Of a stretch of DNA of 64,000 nt, positions 1 through 10,478 are shown piece after piece; the first letter of the stretch is position 1, and every line of letters starts with the position of its first letter. A program made the position numbers and the translations under genes. The stretch is taken from the NCBI RefSeq assembly GCF_900215435.1, contig NZ_OCMY01000001.1, forward strand, positions 3,348,001-3,412,000, written 5' to 3'. The DNA comes from Candidatus Pantoea floridensis (GTDB taxonomy: Bacteria > Pseudomonadota > Gammaproteobacteria > Enterobacterales > Enterobacteriaceae). Below the pieces are notes generated by a model. It saw only the letters and a list, made by a program, of their open reading frames with translations. It was not told the DNA's origin and did not search any database.

Positions 1-488
1 GCCCCTTCGTTTACATCGAAGTGAATCACGTTTCGCCACAAAACTTCGGCTATTACTTCGGTCTGAACGTGGTGTTCTTATTCGTGATGACATTGATCAA
101 CAGCCGCGCGGTGCGCCGCTTTGGTCCGCTGAAAATGTTTCGCCTTGGGCTAGTGATTCAGTTCGCCATGGGCGTTTGGCTGCTTATCTCTAGCGCGCTG
201 GATTTAGGTTTCCTCTCGCTGGTGTTTGGTGTAGCGATGTTCATTGGCTGCGTATCGACGGTATCGTCGAATGCGATGGCGGTGATTCTTGATGAGTTCC
301 CGCATATGGCCGGCACCGCTTCATCACTGGCCGGTACGCTGCGCTTTGGCGTGGGCGCATTAGTCGGGGCACTGCTGTCGTTGGTGAGTATTAACAGCGC
401 CTGGCCAATGGTGGCTACCATCGCGCTGTGTGCCACCGTTTCAATTGTGCTGTTTACCTATGCATCACGCCCGCATCATTCGGTTTAA
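1..488 (+). CDS. bcr: Bcr/CflA family multidrug MFS transporter, C-terminal part (5' end outside window)
   Basis: Inner-membrane drug/proton antiporter of the Bcr/CflA family, which exports bicyclomycin, sulfonamides and dipeptides in E. coli. Only the last ~162 residues are here, read from base 3. They contain about five hydrophobic helices typical of the C-terminal half of an MFS protein, with a conserved serine/asparagine-rich stretch ([20 protein letters not shown]) that is characteristic of Bcr. The gene ends just before a palindromic repeat pair. The neighbouring yejG and yejFEBA support bcr, since E. coli has the same order. The 5' truncation is only the window edge. Confidence 0.85.
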   Translation, partial: PFVYIEVNHVSPQNFGYYFGLNVVFLFVMTLINSRAVRRFGPLKMFRLGLVIQFAMGVWLLISSALDLGFLSLVFGVAMFIGCVSTVSSNAMAVILDEFPHMAGTASSLAGTLRFGVGALVGALLSLVSINSAWPMVATIALCATVSIVLFTYASRPHHSV

Positions 489-496
489 GTTATTGC

Positions 497-568
497 GGTC
501 GCCATGAATGGCGACCCTACATGCCTGAAATCCCAACCTTTTCCGTAGGGTCGTCATTTATGACGACC
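497..568. repeat. REP-like palindrome pair downstream of bcr
   Basis: Two short palindromes face each other: GGTCGCCATGAATGGCGACC followed by CTAC at 497-520, and the mirrored, diverged GTAGGGTCGTCATTTATGAC form at 545-568. The same family recurs at seven or more other intergenic sites in this window. Likely a REP/BIME-type element. Confidence 0.8.
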
Positions 569-878
569 TGGTATTTATTCAAATCTCATCTCACCGCTCG
601 CGAATCCCCATTCATTCGTTATGCTTAATGTTTCCGTAATGTGAAAATTTATAGATAAAAAAGTAACGACATTGCGTCTAAAATGATTGTTAACGGCGGC
701 TGAACAGGGTAAACATAGGCCTAAATGTGAGAAGCCTCGCAAATTATCTATTAGCTACACGCTTTGTGCTTAAAACAAGAAGGCAAACCAAGTCCGCATT
801 CTGAGCTAACCAGGTTGGGATTCACCGCGTTATGCCGTCGTCGTGAATAAAGTAAACGTCTCTGGGGGCCGTATAACT
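569..878. other. intergenic region, no gene recognised
   Basis: AT-rich leader of yejG. I see no convincing ORF or structured RNA; a promoter for yejG is presumably here but I cannot assign hexamers with confidence. Confidence 0.5.
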
Positions 879-1205
879 ATGCTGCAACTTTCTGTTGTGC
901 ATCGCTTGCCACAACATTATCGCTGGTCGGTTGATCATGTAGGTGAAATAGAGCGTCAGGAAACGGCGGATGGCGTGCATGCCGGGGATTTAGTGGTGCT
1001 GCGTCTGCTCAGCCACGATGGTCATCCGGCGTTGGAAATTCTGCACCAGCTGCAAGAAACGCTGGCGCAAATTCAGGTCGAGTGCAAAATCGCCGAGTGT
1101 GAAGGGCAGCCGTGTCTACTGATTCGGCGTGATGATGAAAGCGCGACCAATTGCTGCCTGAAAAATCAGGGCGTCGCCATTGCTGAAACCTTCGATGGTC
1201 ATTAA
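879..1205 (+). CDS. yejG: YejG family protein of unknown function
   Basis: A 108-residue soluble protein of the YejG family, of unknown function. The start MLQLSVVHRLPQHYRWS matches the E. coli YejG N-terminus, and the C-terminal ECEGQPCLL...LKNQGVAIAE block is also conserved. An upstream in-frame GTG at 843 would add 12 residues, but the ATG at 879 follows a G-rich ribosome site and gives the family length. It converges on yejF and overlaps its stop codon by a few bases. The same bcr-yejG-yejF order occurs in E. coli. Confidence 0.85.
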   Translation: MLQLSVVHRLPQHYRWSVDHVGEIERQETADGVHAGDLVVLRLLSHDGHPALEILHQLQETLAQIQVECKIAECEGQPCLLIRRDDESATNCCLKNQGVAIAETFDGH

Positions 1206-2788
1206 TTGATGTCTTTACCCTGTGCGGAAGCCAATAGCTGGCGTGTGTATTCAGCCGTTGGTGCATTAAACAGCGTATCGCAGTCACCTTGTTCCACCAC
1301 CTCGCCCTGCCGCAGCACAATGAGCTGATGGCAGAGTGCGCGTACTACCTGCAAATCATGGCTAATAAACAGGTAAGCCAGCTGATGCTGCTGCTGTAAG
1401 CGGCGCAGCAAGGTCAGGATCTGTTTCTGCACGGAACGATCGAGTGAAGAAGTCGGTTCATCTAACACAATAAGCTGGGGTTCAAGAATCAGCGCCCGGG
1501 CGATGGCAATACGCTGACGCTGGCCACCCGAAAACTCGGCGGGATAGCGGTTACGGCTATCGGTATCCAGCCCGACCTCCTGCATCACCGCAATCACCTT
1601 TTCTTCTTGTGCGGCCGCGCTGAGTTCAGGACGATGCACCGCTAACCCTTCGGCAATCACTTGCTGCACCGTCATACGCGGATTGAGCGATGAATTAGGA
1701 TCCTGGAACACCACCTGGATGCGCTGGCGCAGCGGCAGCAATTGTTTCGGTGAGAGCTGATGCAGCGGCTGATCCTCAAACCAAATCTCTCCGCGTGCGG
1801 TAATCAAACGCAGCAGAGCCAGACCGGTGGTACTTTTGCCGGATCCCGATTCTCCTACCAGTCCAAGGCTTTCACCCCGGCGTAGCGTAAAGCTAAGATC
1901 TTGCAGCGCCATTTTTTCCGCTACGGTACGCCGCAGTAGGCCACGACGGATAGGGAAGCCAACCTGCAGGTTTTTCACCTGCAGCAGCGGTTGCGCATTG
2001 TTCAGCGGCACCGGTCTACCATCCGGTTCTGCGTCCAGGAGCTCGCGGGTGTAGGCCTGCTGCGGCTGACTTAACAGTAAATCGCAGCGGTTGTGTTCGA
2101 TGGTGCGCCCATTGCGCATCACCGTAACGCTATGCGCCAGCTGGCGCACAATGTTGAGGTTGTGCGTAATGAATAGCATGCCCATATTCAGTTCACGCTG
2201 CAGTTCGCGTAGCAGCTGCAAAATCTGAGCCTGAACCGTGACATCCAGCGCGGTGGTCGGTTCATCCGCAATCAGCAGCTTCGGCTGGGTAAGTAACGCC
2301 ATGGCGATCATCACACGCTGGCGCTCGCCGCCTGATAGCTGGTGCGGAAAATCCTGCAGGCGCGATGCCGCATTGTGGATGCCAACGCGATCGAGGCAGC
2401 TCAGCATCTCTCCGCGTGCCGCTTCGCGACGCATGCCACGATGCACAGAAAGCACTTCGTACAGCTGCTTTTCCACGTTGTGCAACGGATTGAGCGATAC
2501 CATGGGTTCTTGAAAGATCATCGCCATCTGGTTGCCACGCAGTCCACGCATCGTGCGCTCGCTGGCCTGCAAAATATCCTGCCCGTTGAACAGAATTTCA
2601 CCCTGCGGATAGTTGACCGGCGGCTGCGGCAATAAGCGCATGATCGACAGCGCAGTGACGCTTTTCCCTGAGCCGGATTCCCCCACTAGCGCCAACGTTT
2701 CGCCCGCATCGATACGCAGCGAGATATCGTCCACTACGCGGCGATCGCCAAATGCCACCGCCAGATGATTAACCGTTAACAGGCTCAT
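1202..2788 (-). CDS. yejF: peptide/microcin C ABC transporter, fused double ATPase YejF
   Basis: Cytoplasmic ATPase of the YejABEF oligopeptide importer, the route by which microcin C enters E. coli. At 528 residues it carries two ABC domains in tandem. The first has Walker A GESGSGKS near residues 36-43 and signature LSGGERQR; the second has another GESGSGKST and signature FSGGQRQR. This is the last gene of the leftward yejABEF operon, starting directly after yejE. The family length is 529. Confidence 0.95.
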   Translation of the reverse strand: MSLLTVNHLAVAFGDRRVVDDISLRIDAGETLALVGESGSGKSVTALSIMRLLPQPPVNYPQGEILFNGQDILQASERTMRGLRGNQMAMIFQEPMVSLNPLHNVEKQLYEVLSVHRGMRREAARGEMLSCLDRVGIHNAASRLQDFPHQLSGGERQRVMIAMALLTQPKLLIADEPTTALDVTVQAQILQLLRELQRELNMGMLFITHNLNIVRQLAHSVTVMRNGRTIEHNRCDLLLSQPQQAYTRELLDAEPDGRPVPLNNAQPLLQVKNLQVGFPIRRGLLRRTVAEKMALQDLSFTLRRGESLGLVGESGSGKSTTGLALLRLITARGEIWFEDQPLHQLSPKQLLPLRQRIQVVFQDPNSSLNPRMTVQQVIAEGLAVHRPELSAAAQEEKVIAVMQEVGLDTDSRNRYPAEFSGGQRQRIAIARALILEPQLIVLDEPTSSLDRSVQKQILTLLRRLQQQHQLAYLFISHDLQVVRALCHQLIVLRQGEVVEQGDCDTLFNAPTAEYTRQLLASAQGKDIN

Positions 2789-3811
2789 TTAGCGTCCTCG
2801 ACTCGGGTCAAAAGCATCGCGTACTGCTTCACCAATAAAAATCAGCAGCGACAGTAGCAGGGCGAGGGCAAAAAAGCCGGCAAGGCCTAACCACGGTGCC
2901 TGTAAATTATTTTTTCCCTGCAGCAGCAGCTCACCCAGTGACGGCGACCCGATCGGCAAACCAAAGCCGAGGAAATCCAGCGATGTCAGGGTGGTGATTG
3001 AAGCGCAGAGAATAAAGGGTAGAAACGTCAGCGTTGCCACCATGGCGTTGGGCAACATGTGACGCAGCATAATGCGGCTGTCGCTAACGCCAAGCGCACG
3101 TGCGGCACGAATATAATCATAATTACGCGTGCGCAGAAATTCGGCGCGCACCACACTTACCAGACTCATCCAGCCAAACACCACCGTGACCAGCAGTAGC
3201 CACCAGAAATTGGGCTGAATCACGCTGGATAGCAGAATCAGCAAGAACAGCGAAGGCATGCCGGACCACACTTCAATCAGGCGCTGGCCGATCAGATCAA
3301 TGAGTCCACCAAAATAGCCCTGTACTGCCCCCACCACGATGCCAATCACACTGGAAAACAGCGTTAACAGAATGCCAAACAGCAGTGAGATGCGCGTGCC
3401 ATACAGCAAACGCGCCAGCACATCACCGCCGTTGGCATCGGTACCCAGCCAGTTTTGCATGGAAGGCGGGGAAGGGAAGGGCACATCGGTGGCGAAATTG
3501 ATGGTGCTATCGCCAAAGCGAATCGGTGCCCAAATCGCCCAACCTTGCTGAGCAATACGCTGTTTCAGCCACGGATCCTGATAGTCAGCGGGGGTGGCGA
3601 AATCGCCGCCGTAATCACTTTCGCTGTAGTTGAACAACAGCGGCATATACCAGCGTTGCTGATAGTGCACCAGCAGCGGTTTGTCGTTGGCCAGCAACTC
3701 GGCACCCAATGACAGAACAAAAATGATCAGGAAAATCCACAGCGACCAGTAACCACGGCGGTTATGACGAAAACGCTGCCAGCGCTGCTGGTTTACAGGA
3801 GATAAACGCAT
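2789..3811 (-). CDS. yejE: peptide ABC transporter permease YejE
   Basis: Inner-membrane permease of the Yej peptide importer, 340 residues (E. coli 341). It has an N-terminal helix (WIFLIIFVLSLGAELL), a long periplasmic loop and then five helices of the DppC/OppC type, with the EAA-like loop RALGVSDSRIMLRHMLPNA that contacts the ATPase. The stop is directly adjacent to the yejF start and its own start overlaps the yejB stop by one base, so the genes are translationally coupled. Confidence 0.95.
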   Translation of the reverse strand: MRLSPVNQQRWQRFRHNRRGYWSLWIFLIIFVLSLGAELLANDKPLLVHYQQRWYMPLLFNYSESDYGGDFATPADYQDPWLKQRIAQQGWAIWAPIRFGDSTINFATDVPFPSPPSMQNWLGTDANGGDVLARLLYGTRISLLFGILLTLFSSVIGIVVGAVQGYFGGLIDLIGQRLIEVWSGMPSLFLLILLSSVIQPNFWWLLLVTVVFGWMSLVSVVRAEFLRTRNYDYIRAARALGVSDSRIMLRHMLPNAMVATLTFLPFILCASITTLTSLDFLGFGLPIGSPSLGELLLQGKNNLQAPWLGLAGFFALALLLSLLIFIGEAVRDAFDPSRGR

Positions 3812-4902
3812 CAGCGTCCCTCAAAATCAATGCGCGGATCGACCAGCGTGTAGGTGAGATCGCTGAGAATGTTCATGAGCAGACCAATTAGCGTGAAAAT
3901 ATACAGCGTGCCGAACATCACCGGATAATCGCGCTGAATGGTGGCGTCATAGCCGAGCAGGCCCATACCGTTGAGTGAGAACATCACCTCAATCAACACC
4001 GAACTGGTGAAAAACATGCTGATAAAGGTGGCGGGGAAGCCGGCAATCACCAGCAGCATGGCATTACGGAACACGTGACCGTACAGCACCCGCTTTTCAT
4101 CCAACCCTTTTGCACGCGCGGTAACCACATATTGTTTACGAATCTCATCGAGAAACGAGTTTTTGGTCAGCATGGTCAGCGTGGCGAAACCGCCAATCAC
4201 CGTGGCCAGCACCGGCAGCGTGATGTGCCAAAGATAATCGGTGATTTTGCTATACCAGGGCAGCGTATCAAATTGCGGAGAGGTCAGGCCGCGCAGTGGG
4301 AACCAGTCGAAATAGCTGCCGCCCGCGAACAGGACAATCAGCATGATGCCGAACAGAAATGCTGGAATAGAATTACCGATGATAATAAAGATGCTGCTCC
4401 AGATATCGAAGGGGCTGCCGTTGCGTACCGCCTTTTTAATGCCGAGCGGAATCGATACCAGATAAATAATTATCGTGCTCCACAAACCAAGACTTATCGA
4501 GACCGGCAAACTCTCTTTGATCAGCTGCAGCACCGAGGCGCTACGGAACAGACTGTCGCCAAAATCAAAGCGAATGTAGTTCCACAGCATTTCACCGTAA
4601 CGCTGCAAGAGCGGTTTATCGAAGCCGTAGCGATGTTTAATCTCTGCAATCACTTCCGGATCGAGGCCGCGCGCGCCGCGGTACTGGCTATCGCCGGGAT
4701 TATCGCGTAGCAAGGCCCCGCGCGTGCCGCTATCACTGCCGCCAGAGCCGGGAATGCCGGTGCTGTGACCAAACTGCACGTTGGCCAATGCCTGATCTAC
4801 CGGGCCGCCCGGTGCGATCTGCACAATAAAGAAGTTCAGGGTGATAATCGCCCATAAGGTGGGGATGATCAGCAGTAACCTGCGTAAAAAATAGGCTGCC
4901 AA
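3811..4902 (-). CDS. yejB: peptide ABC transporter permease YejB
   Basis: Second permease of the Yej importer, DppB/OppB type, 363 residues. It starts with a short cytoplasmic tail and helix [19 protein letters not shown], has a large periplasmic segment rich in glycine and serine ([12 protein letters not shown]), five further helices, and an EAA-type loop ([20 protein letters not shown]). Ten bases separate it from yejA upstream. Confidence 0.95.
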   Translation of the reverse strand: MAAYFLRRLLLIIPTLWAIITLNFFIVQIAPGGPVDQALANVQFGHSTGIPGSGGSDSGTRGALLRDNPGDSQYRGARGLDPEVIAEIKHRYGFDKPLLQRYGEMLWNYIRFDFGDSLFRSASVLQLIKESLPVSISLGLWSTIIIYLVSIPLGIKKAVRNGSPFDIWSSIFIIIGNSIPAFLFGIMLIVLFAGGSYFDWFPLRGLTSPQFDTLPWYSKITDYLWHITLPVLATVIGGFATLTMLTKNSFLDEIRKQYVVTARAKGLDEKRVLYGHVFRNAMLLVIAGFPATFISMFFTSSVLIEVMFSLNGMGLLGYDATIQRDYPVMFGTLYIFTLIGLLMNILSDLTYTLVDPRIDFEGR

Positions 4903-4912
4903 ACTGCGCTCC

Positions 4913-6721
4913 TCAGCGTCGATCGGCCGGCAATCGTCCGGCTTTGTTCACATCGTACCACCAGTTTTCCAGACCGGTAGCAAACGCAGGTTTAATCTCG
5001 GGATGGGAGAATTTGTCCCAGTAAGCCATACGATCTTCGGCGCTGTACCACATCGGAATCATATAGGCATTCCACAGCAGGATGCGATCCAGTGCCTGAC
5101 CAAGCGGCAGCAGCGCTTTCTCATCGCCCTGATGATCAACGATCTGCTGTACAAAGTGGTCAACGATGGGATCTTTCACCCGCGGTGTATTCCATGAAGA
5201 ATCAATGAACTCCGATTGCCAGATAGTCCGCAAGCTGGTCGAGGGCCACGGCATCGCGTAATAGAGTGACGGGATCATGTCGTAATCACCTTCACGTAAA
5301 CGCCGTAAATATTGCGAGCTGTCAATCTGGCGCAGCGAAACCTGAATGCCCAGCCGTTCGAGGCTGTGCTGGAAAGGCAGCGCCCAGTCATTTTGCGTGC
5401 CGCTGCGCATCAGCAATTCGAAGTGGAACGGCTGGCCCGTTTTGACGTTCACCAACTGCTGATTTTTAATCTGCCAGCCAGCCTCTTTCAGCAGGTTCAT
5501 GGCTTTGAGTAAGTTTCCACGATCGAACCCGCTGCCATCAGAGCGCGGCGGGGCATATTCATTGGTGAAGATTTGCGGCGGCAATTGCGTTTTGTACGGT
5601 GCCAGCAATATTAACGCTTCAGCTTTTGGATAACCTTTTGCCGCGTAGACGGTGTTCTGGAAATAGCTGTCAGTCCGTTTATAGGCGCCATAAAATAACG
5701 CTTTGTTCATCCACTCAAAATCGAACGCTAGCGTGATGGCTTCACGTACGCGGCGGTCGGCGAACAGCGGTTTTTCATTATTAAATGCCAGCCAGCGGGT
5801 ATCGGTAGAGACGGTGTTTGGGATCGTCGATTTAACGATAGCGTGACTGGCAAAATTGCGGCCGCGATATTGCGTGGCCCATTTTTTTGCCGAGCTCTCC
5901 TCGCGCAAATCATAAGCGCCAGCTTTGAAAGCCTCAAAGGCGACGTTGTCATCCAGATAATAGTCGTAGCGCAGCGTGTCGAAATTGAAACGCCCGCGGT
6001 TAACCGGCAGGTTGGCGGCCCAGTAATCCTTTACCCGGCTGTATTGGATAAATTGACCCGATTTGTAAGACGTCACGCGATAGGGGCCGCTGGCAAGCGG
6101 CGGATAGCCAATGGGTTCATTGAACTTTTTGTTTTGCCAGAACTTCTCCGGCAAGACCGGTAGCGTCAGCCAGCTCAACACCCGATCTTTATCCGCTTTG
6201 GGCATGTCGATGCGCACGGTAAGACGGTTCAGGGCTTTAACTTCTACGCCACGAAACGCCACGCGAAACTGCGGCACGCCTTCGGTCATAAACTTCTGAA
6301 ACGTAAACGCCACATCCTGCGCGGTGATGGGGGTGCCATCCTGAAATTGCGCATGGGGGTTAATCGACACTTCCATCCAGCGATAATCGCTTGGGTAGCG
6401 CGCTGATTCGGCAATCAGCGGATAGTAGCTGCCCGGTTCATCGTCAGAAGTGGTAAACAGACCGTCGTAGAGCGTATCGGTGCCAATGCCTGGATTACCA
6501 CGCGAGGCGAAACGGTTGAAGTTGTCGTAAGTACCGACCACGGCCAGCGTGATTTTGCCGCCCTTAGGCGCTGCGGGATTGGCGTAATCGTAATGAGTGA
6601 AATTCACCGCATATTTGGGGTCGCCCAGCTTAGCGAAGGCATAGCTTTCGTTGATGGTCGCGGCCTGCAGCGGCGCAATAGCACTACAAACCAACAACGC
6701 TGTGATAAGACGCAGCAGCAT
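4913..6721 (-). CDS. yejA: peptide ABC transporter substrate-binding protein YejA
   Basis: Periplasmic binding protein, family SBP_bac_5, that captures peptides for YejBEF. It is 602 residues (E. coli 604) with a Sec signal peptide ending in APLQA-A near residue 20. The body carries the usual cluster C pattern, for example [22 protein letters not shown] and the later [22 protein letters not shown] region. First gene of the leftward operon; its promoter should lie in 6722-6786 and behind it in the pdeN 3' end. Confidence 0.95.
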   Translation of the reverse strand: MLLRLITALLVCSAIAPLQAATINESYAFAKLGDPKYAVNFTHYDYANPAAPKGGKITLAVVGTYDNFNRFASRGNPGIGTDTLYDGLFTTSDDEPGSYYPLIAESARYPSDYRWMEVSINPHAQFQDGTPITAQDVAFTFQKFMTEGVPQFRVAFRGVEVKALNRLTVRIDMPKADKDRVLSWLTLPVLPEKFWQNKKFNEPIGYPPLASGPYRVTSYKSGQFIQYSRVKDYWAANLPVNRGRFNFDTLRYDYYLDDNVAFEAFKAGAYDLREESSAKKWATQYRGRNFASHAIVKSTIPNTVSTDTRWLAFNNEKPLFADRRVREAITLAFDFEWMNKALFYGAYKRTDSYFQNTVYAAKGYPKAEALILLAPYKTQLPPQIFTNEYAPPRSDGSGFDRGNLLKAMNLLKEAGWQIKNQQLVNVKTGQPFHFELLMRSGTQNDWALPFQHSLERLGIQVSLRQIDSSQYLRRLREGDYDMIPSLYYAMPWPSTSLRTIWQSEFIDSSWNTPRVKDPIVDHFVQQIVDHQGDEKALLPLGQALDRILLWNAYMIPMWYSAEDRMAYWDKFSHPEIKPAFATGLENWWYDVNKAGRLPADRR

Positions 6722-6786
6722 AAGTGAGGCGATCTCCTGTGGTAATCCGCACGTTATGGTAGCAGTTTCATGGGGTTCGCGTGATG

Positions 6787-8361
6787 TTAACTCAGCGCCC
6801 GCTGGCGTTGATAATAGCTGATGAGATTTTCCGGCCTTAACGGGCGGCTAAACAGGTAACCTTGCAAATGGGTTACGCCGCGATTCACCAGCCACGCCGC
6901 TTGATCGCCCGTCTCTACGCCTTCCGCCACGGTTTTCAGATTAAGCTTTTTTGCCAGCAGCAACACGGTATCCAAAACCGGAGAGGTGACGGTTTCAGTG
7001 CCAATGCTTTGCACAAAACCTCTGTCGATTTTTAGATAATCGAACGGGTATTTTTCCAGATAAATCAGCGCACTGTGACCGGTGCCAAAATCATCAATGG
7101 CGATCTTAACGTTGTTTGCGTGCAGCCAGGCGAAGATTTCTCCCGCGTTTTTTTCTCTCACCATGGTGCGTTCAGTGATTTCAAAAACATAGTTGAAATG
7201 CCCGGCGGGCATGGTGTTCATCCACTCCTCTACATCGCGGCGAAAACTTTCTGAGGCCAGGTGTAGCGGTGAAAGATTAAGGCTAAGACGTGTGCCCTGC
7301 GGTAGCTGTTGATGGAGAAACTGAGCATCGCGCGCGACCAGCGTAAAAAGGTGCTGAGTGAGCGGAATAATCAGATTCTGCGTCTCCGCATAACCGATAA
7401 AAACATCGGGTGGGATCATGCCTTCCGTCGGATGTGTCCAGCGGAGGAGGGCTTCAACGCCGTATGGCTGGCCGTCATGCGCGGTGACTAACGGCTGGTA
7501 CTCGACGTGGAACTGGCCCTGTTTAATGGCCAGCATGATCTCTTTGCCCGGCCGCTGATGTCTTGTTAGCAAGAGCCAACTCAATGCCGTGACGAATAAC
7601 GAGAACAGCAGACCGGTTAGCAGAGCAAGGAGATAATCGCGTGGCGCTAAGGTGGTGCCAAACAGTAAAAAATGCAGGGGGCTATTGTTAAAGGCGATCT
7701 CACGCAGCGGAACAGGTAAATCACTGCGGTTTACCACTTGATTGCTGTTGCTCAGCAGCGCCTTGTTGCCCATTACCAACGCCATTCCGGTGATTTCCGG
7801 ATGGTAGGAAGCCAGCAGCTGATAAGGCGTGAGCGTGATATTCATGGTAGCGAGAATGCCGGTCTCTTCCGCTCCGGGATTCTTCACCCATAACGCCAGC
7901 GCCGGTTTGGTCGGCTGCAACGGTGTACCTTCCAGCAAACGCATATCGCGATCGCGTTCCAGTTCAGATTCAGGAGAAATATCGTTGGCGGCCAGCAGGA
8001 AGGCACCGGTTGCCGAGGAGCAGTACGCGTAGCTGTCGCGAACCAGCAATATAGCGCGAATATTCCCAGCGAACGCAGCCCGTGATGTCAGCTCGCGACC
8101 AACGCTGTTGCAACTAAATTGTGTGTATTGCTGCAGGGGATAAAGCGTATCCGATAGCGTTGAGATGACCTGTTGTAAATCGTCCCGGCTTTGCGCTAAC
8201 AGTTGTTCATGTTGCTGGGTGCGCTTCTGCCAGGTCAAAGTTAACAGCACAGTAACGAATAGAAGAAAAAATACCGCGCCTACGATCGCGCTACTCCAGG
8301 CGATGCGGCGTGAATAGCTTGCATGACGTTTCAGCGTCCCCGACAGTGGCATGGAGTGCAT
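6787..8361 (-). CDS. pdeN: membrane c-di-GMP phosphodiesterase, CSS plus EAL domains (PdeN/Rtn)
   Basis: Hydrolyses c-di-GMP to pGpG. The 524-residue protein has an N-terminal helix, a periplasmic CSS-type domain (cysteines in QFSCNSVGREL and SYAYCSSATGA, where disulfide state controls activity in this class), a second helix near residues 238-263 and a C-terminal EAL domain. The catalytic motifs are intact: EALLRW, the DDFGTGHSALIYL segment and KIDRGFV. It lies between mepS and yejA as in E. coli, where the gene was called rtn. Confidence 0.93.
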   Translation of the reverse strand: MHSMPLSGTLKRHASYSRRIAWSSAIVGAVFFLLFVTVLLTLTWQKRTQQHEQLLAQSRDDLQQVISTLSDTLYPLQQYTQFSCNSVGRELTSRAAFAGNIRAILLVRDSYAYCSSATGAFLLAANDISPESELERDRDMRLLEGTPLQPTKPALALWVKNPGAEETGILATMNITLTPYQLLASYHPEITGMALVMGNKALLSNSNQVVNRSDLPVPLREIAFNNSPLHFLLFGTTLAPRDYLLALLTGLLFSLFVTALSWLLLTRHQRPGKEIMLAIKQGQFHVEYQPLVTAHDGQPYGVEALLRWTHPTEGMIPPDVFIGYAETQNLIIPLTQHLFTLVARDAQFLHQQLPQGTRLSLNLSPLHLASESFRRDVEEWMNTMPAGHFNYVFEITERTMVREKNAGEIFAWLHANNVKIAIDDFGTGHSALIYLEKYPFDYLKIDRGFVQSIGTETVTSPVLDTVLLLAKKLNLKTVAEGVETGDQAAWLVNRGVTHLQGYLFSRPLRPENLISYYQRQRALS

Positions 8362-8570
8362 TCCCCTTGTCTTGCCATTTTTATTATGTTTTTCGCTTTA
8401 GTCGCTACCCATTTTTCTTCTTGCGGCCGTGGTAAAAACGGCGTTTGCAGCGCGATGTTTGGGTATCAGGAAGTCAACGAGAATATAACGAGTCAGCAAA
8501 TAAAGTCTCGTTATATTTTTGATTCTCAATTACTTTTTATGCGTTGGATTTGAGTTAAAAAGCGTTAGGC

Positions 8571-8599
8571 AAAAAAAAACGCTGCCGGGGCAGCGTTTT
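8571..8599 (-). terminator. Rho-independent terminator of mepS
   Basis: Read leftward, a GAAAACGCTGCC/GGCAGCGTTTT stem is followed by a long U-run (A-run at 8571-8579 on this strand), just past the mepS stop. Confidence 0.85.
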
Positions 8600-8636
8600 C
8601 TGATTCTCTGGCTGAGAGGATCTTCAAAGGTGTTCG

Positions 8637-9212
8637 TTAGCTCGGATTTTTAGCTAAAACCCGACGCGCTTCGCGGTAACGTGCTTTCCAATAACTGTCG
8701 TTTAAACTGGAAATCATGACGCCACTGCTGGTAGACGCGTGAACGAAATTATCGTTACCGAGATAGATGCCAACGTGACGACCGGTTGAACCCGCGCGGA
8801 ACAACACTAAGTCACCTGCACGCAACTTATTGCGTGAAATTTCTTTACCGGTGTCTTGCTGTTCTGACGTTGAACGTGGCAAATCTAAACCGAACTGCTC
8901 GCGAAAGGTGCGCTGAACAAAAGCAGAACAATCAATGCCGCGTTTGGTGTCGCCGCCTAAGCGATAACGTACACCTTTCCAGTCACTGTACTGTTCCATG
9001 ATGCGGGACTTAACGTCCACGTTCTGCACCATTTGTTCAAATTCGTCCTGAGACGCTTGAAGTAAAAAACCATTCTGGTTGTTAACTTCATGATTCTCGT
9101 TATTCGCGTTCTGACCGTTATGGGTACTGCTACATGCTGATAAAAGTGTTGCGAGTGCTACTGCGGGAATGATCCGCCTGAGGTATCTCAGTATTGGTTG
9201 AGACTTGACCAT
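8637..9212 (-). CDS. mepS: murein DD-endopeptidase MepS (Spr), NlpC/P60 lipoprotein
   Basis: Outer-membrane lipoprotein that cleaves meso-DAP/D-Ala crosslinks so new glycan strands can be inserted; in E. coli it is degraded by NlpI-Prc. It has 191 residues. The signal peptide ends in lipobox LLSACS, followed by an asparagine-rich linker and an NlpC/P60 domain with catalytic Cys in IDCSAFVQ and histidines in GRHVGIYLG and NFVHAST. Its own terminator follows, so it is probably monocistronic. Confidence 0.95.
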   Translation of the reverse strand: MVKSQPILRYLRRIIPAVALATLLSACSSTHNGQNANNENHEVNNQNGFLLQASQDEFEQMVQNVDVKSRIMEQYSDWKGVRYRLGGDTKRGIDCSAFVQRTFREQFGLDLPRSTSEQQDTGKEISRNKLRAGDLVLFRAGSTGRHVGIYLGNDNFVHASTSSGVMISSLNDSYWKARYREARRVLAKNPS

Positions 9213-9678
9213 TATAGGTGTTTTCCTTCGATTTCCTTACGACAGAATGTCGTCAGCCAGATGACAAAACGGATAGAGATTAATAAGTACAACCGTCTAA
9301 GACAATTCCTTAATTACTAAAATGTGTTAATGAACACATTTTTGTTGTTTTTGGCACCGCATTTTATGCTGTTGCTTACTAATCGGATTTGAGGTTAACC
9401 GATTACAGACCGCGTGGCGAGTGCTTTTATATAAATTTTTATAGCTTTTTTCGATGTGAAATCAATCTGTAACACAAAGGCTATTTTATCAGCAATTCGC
9501 AGCGATTTAATAGCCAAATAGCGGTGCAATCAGGGGGTAATTCTGGCGCTAAGGCCGATTTTGAGAGGAGTGGGGCTGGACAAACTCGGAAAAAGGCTAT
9601 TGTTACGCGTTTTTTATCATAATGTTTTCTTTTATCAGAATAAGGTTAGTTTGCTAATAATCTAATTAAGTTTTCATT
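9213..9678. other. AT-rich intergenic region upstream of mepS
   Basis: No ORF of note. An inverted repeat AAATGTGTT/GAACACATTT followed by T-rich sequence sits at about 9319-9346. It could be a weak rightward terminator or an operator. I cannot place promoters securely. Confidence 0.4.
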
Positions 9679-9721
9679 AAGCGCGAGCGAGTGACTTTAT
9701 CTTTTATGATCGCTCGCGCTT
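9679..9721. terminator. 12-bp perfect inverted repeat downstream of lpxT
   Basis: AAGCGCGAGCGA at 9679-9690 pairs with TCGCTCGCGCTT at 9710-9721. It stands just past the lpxT stop, so it is probably a transcript-ending or stabilising hairpin, although the U-run is poor. Confidence 0.55.
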
Positions 9722-9726
9722 AACAA

Positions 9727-10449
9727 TTACGCGTGTGGCTTATATTTGCCCGGAAGTGAACGATTCAACCAATTCACTACCTTGTCGCTGAACGGTGTTA
9801 ATAAACACCAGCTCATGCCCACCAGAACCACGGATAATGAACCCACAGCGATATCGGTGAACCAATGCGCCCCGGCCATAACGCGCGGCAGAGCGAACAC
9901 AACGGTAATAATCAAACCCGCCAGGAAGGCGCGGAAGCCGAAATAGCGCCACATAAAGCAGGTAAAAATAATTAGCATCATGCCGTGATCGCCAGGGAAG
10001 CTATCTTTCGAAGCATCTTTCGCCGGAATTCCGGTTAATTCACTTACGCGATGCACGTTTTCAAAGAAGAGCGTTGGGCTGGAGTGTTGTACCGGCAGCA
10101 AATGGCCGAGCTGGTTAAGAATCACCGCGCTTAGCAGCATGGTGATGCCGATAGCCAGCATGCGACGGCGGCCTTGCGGTGTCTCACGACGCCAGAACCA
10201 CAGATAAAGCAAACCCATCGCCAGTAGTGAAACCACATCAAAACCGCGGAAGTTAGTGATAGCCACTAAGACAGCGAAGCCGTGATGGTCAACCATCTGA
10301 TTATTAAAGCCATAAAAAATGGCCTTATCGATACCAAACCAGAACCCGTGATCGGGTGGTAAGTACCATGAAAGGAACAGCATCACCCCCAATGCATTAA
10401 GCAGCAGAATGGTGATTAATCGAGAAGCGCGCATAAAAAATAGACTCAA
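9727..10449 (-). CDS. lpxT: Kdo2-lipid A phosphotransferase LpxT, PAP2 superfamily
   Basis: Inner-membrane enzyme that transfers phosphate from undecaprenyl pyrophosphate to the 1-phosphate of lipid A on the periplasmic side. The 240-residue protein (E. coli YeiU 237) has about six helices and PAP2 phosphatase motifs: a KDASKDSFPGDHG block with the active-site histidine and GAHWFTDIAVGS. The order lpxT-yeiR-efpL is as in E. coli. Confidence 0.88.
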   Translation of the reverse strand: MSLFFMRASRLITILLLNALGVMLFLSWYLPPDHGFWFGIDKAIFYGFNNQMVDHHGFAVLVAITNFRGFDVVSLLAMGLLYLWFWRRETPQGRRRMLAIGITMLLSAVILNQLGHLLPVQHSSPTLFFENVHRVSELTGIPAKDASKDSFPGDHGMMLIIFTCFMWRYFGFRAFLAGLIITVVFALPRVMAGAHWFTDIAVGSLSVVLVGMSWCLLTPFSDKVVNWLNRSLPGKYKPHA

Positions 10450-10478
10450 AGTGAAAACAACGTGGCAACCTAACGCAT

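Noticed and set aside
428..628. ORF over the REP pair downstream of bcr
   Set aside because: It is made largely of palindromic repeat sequence and lacks a start signal.
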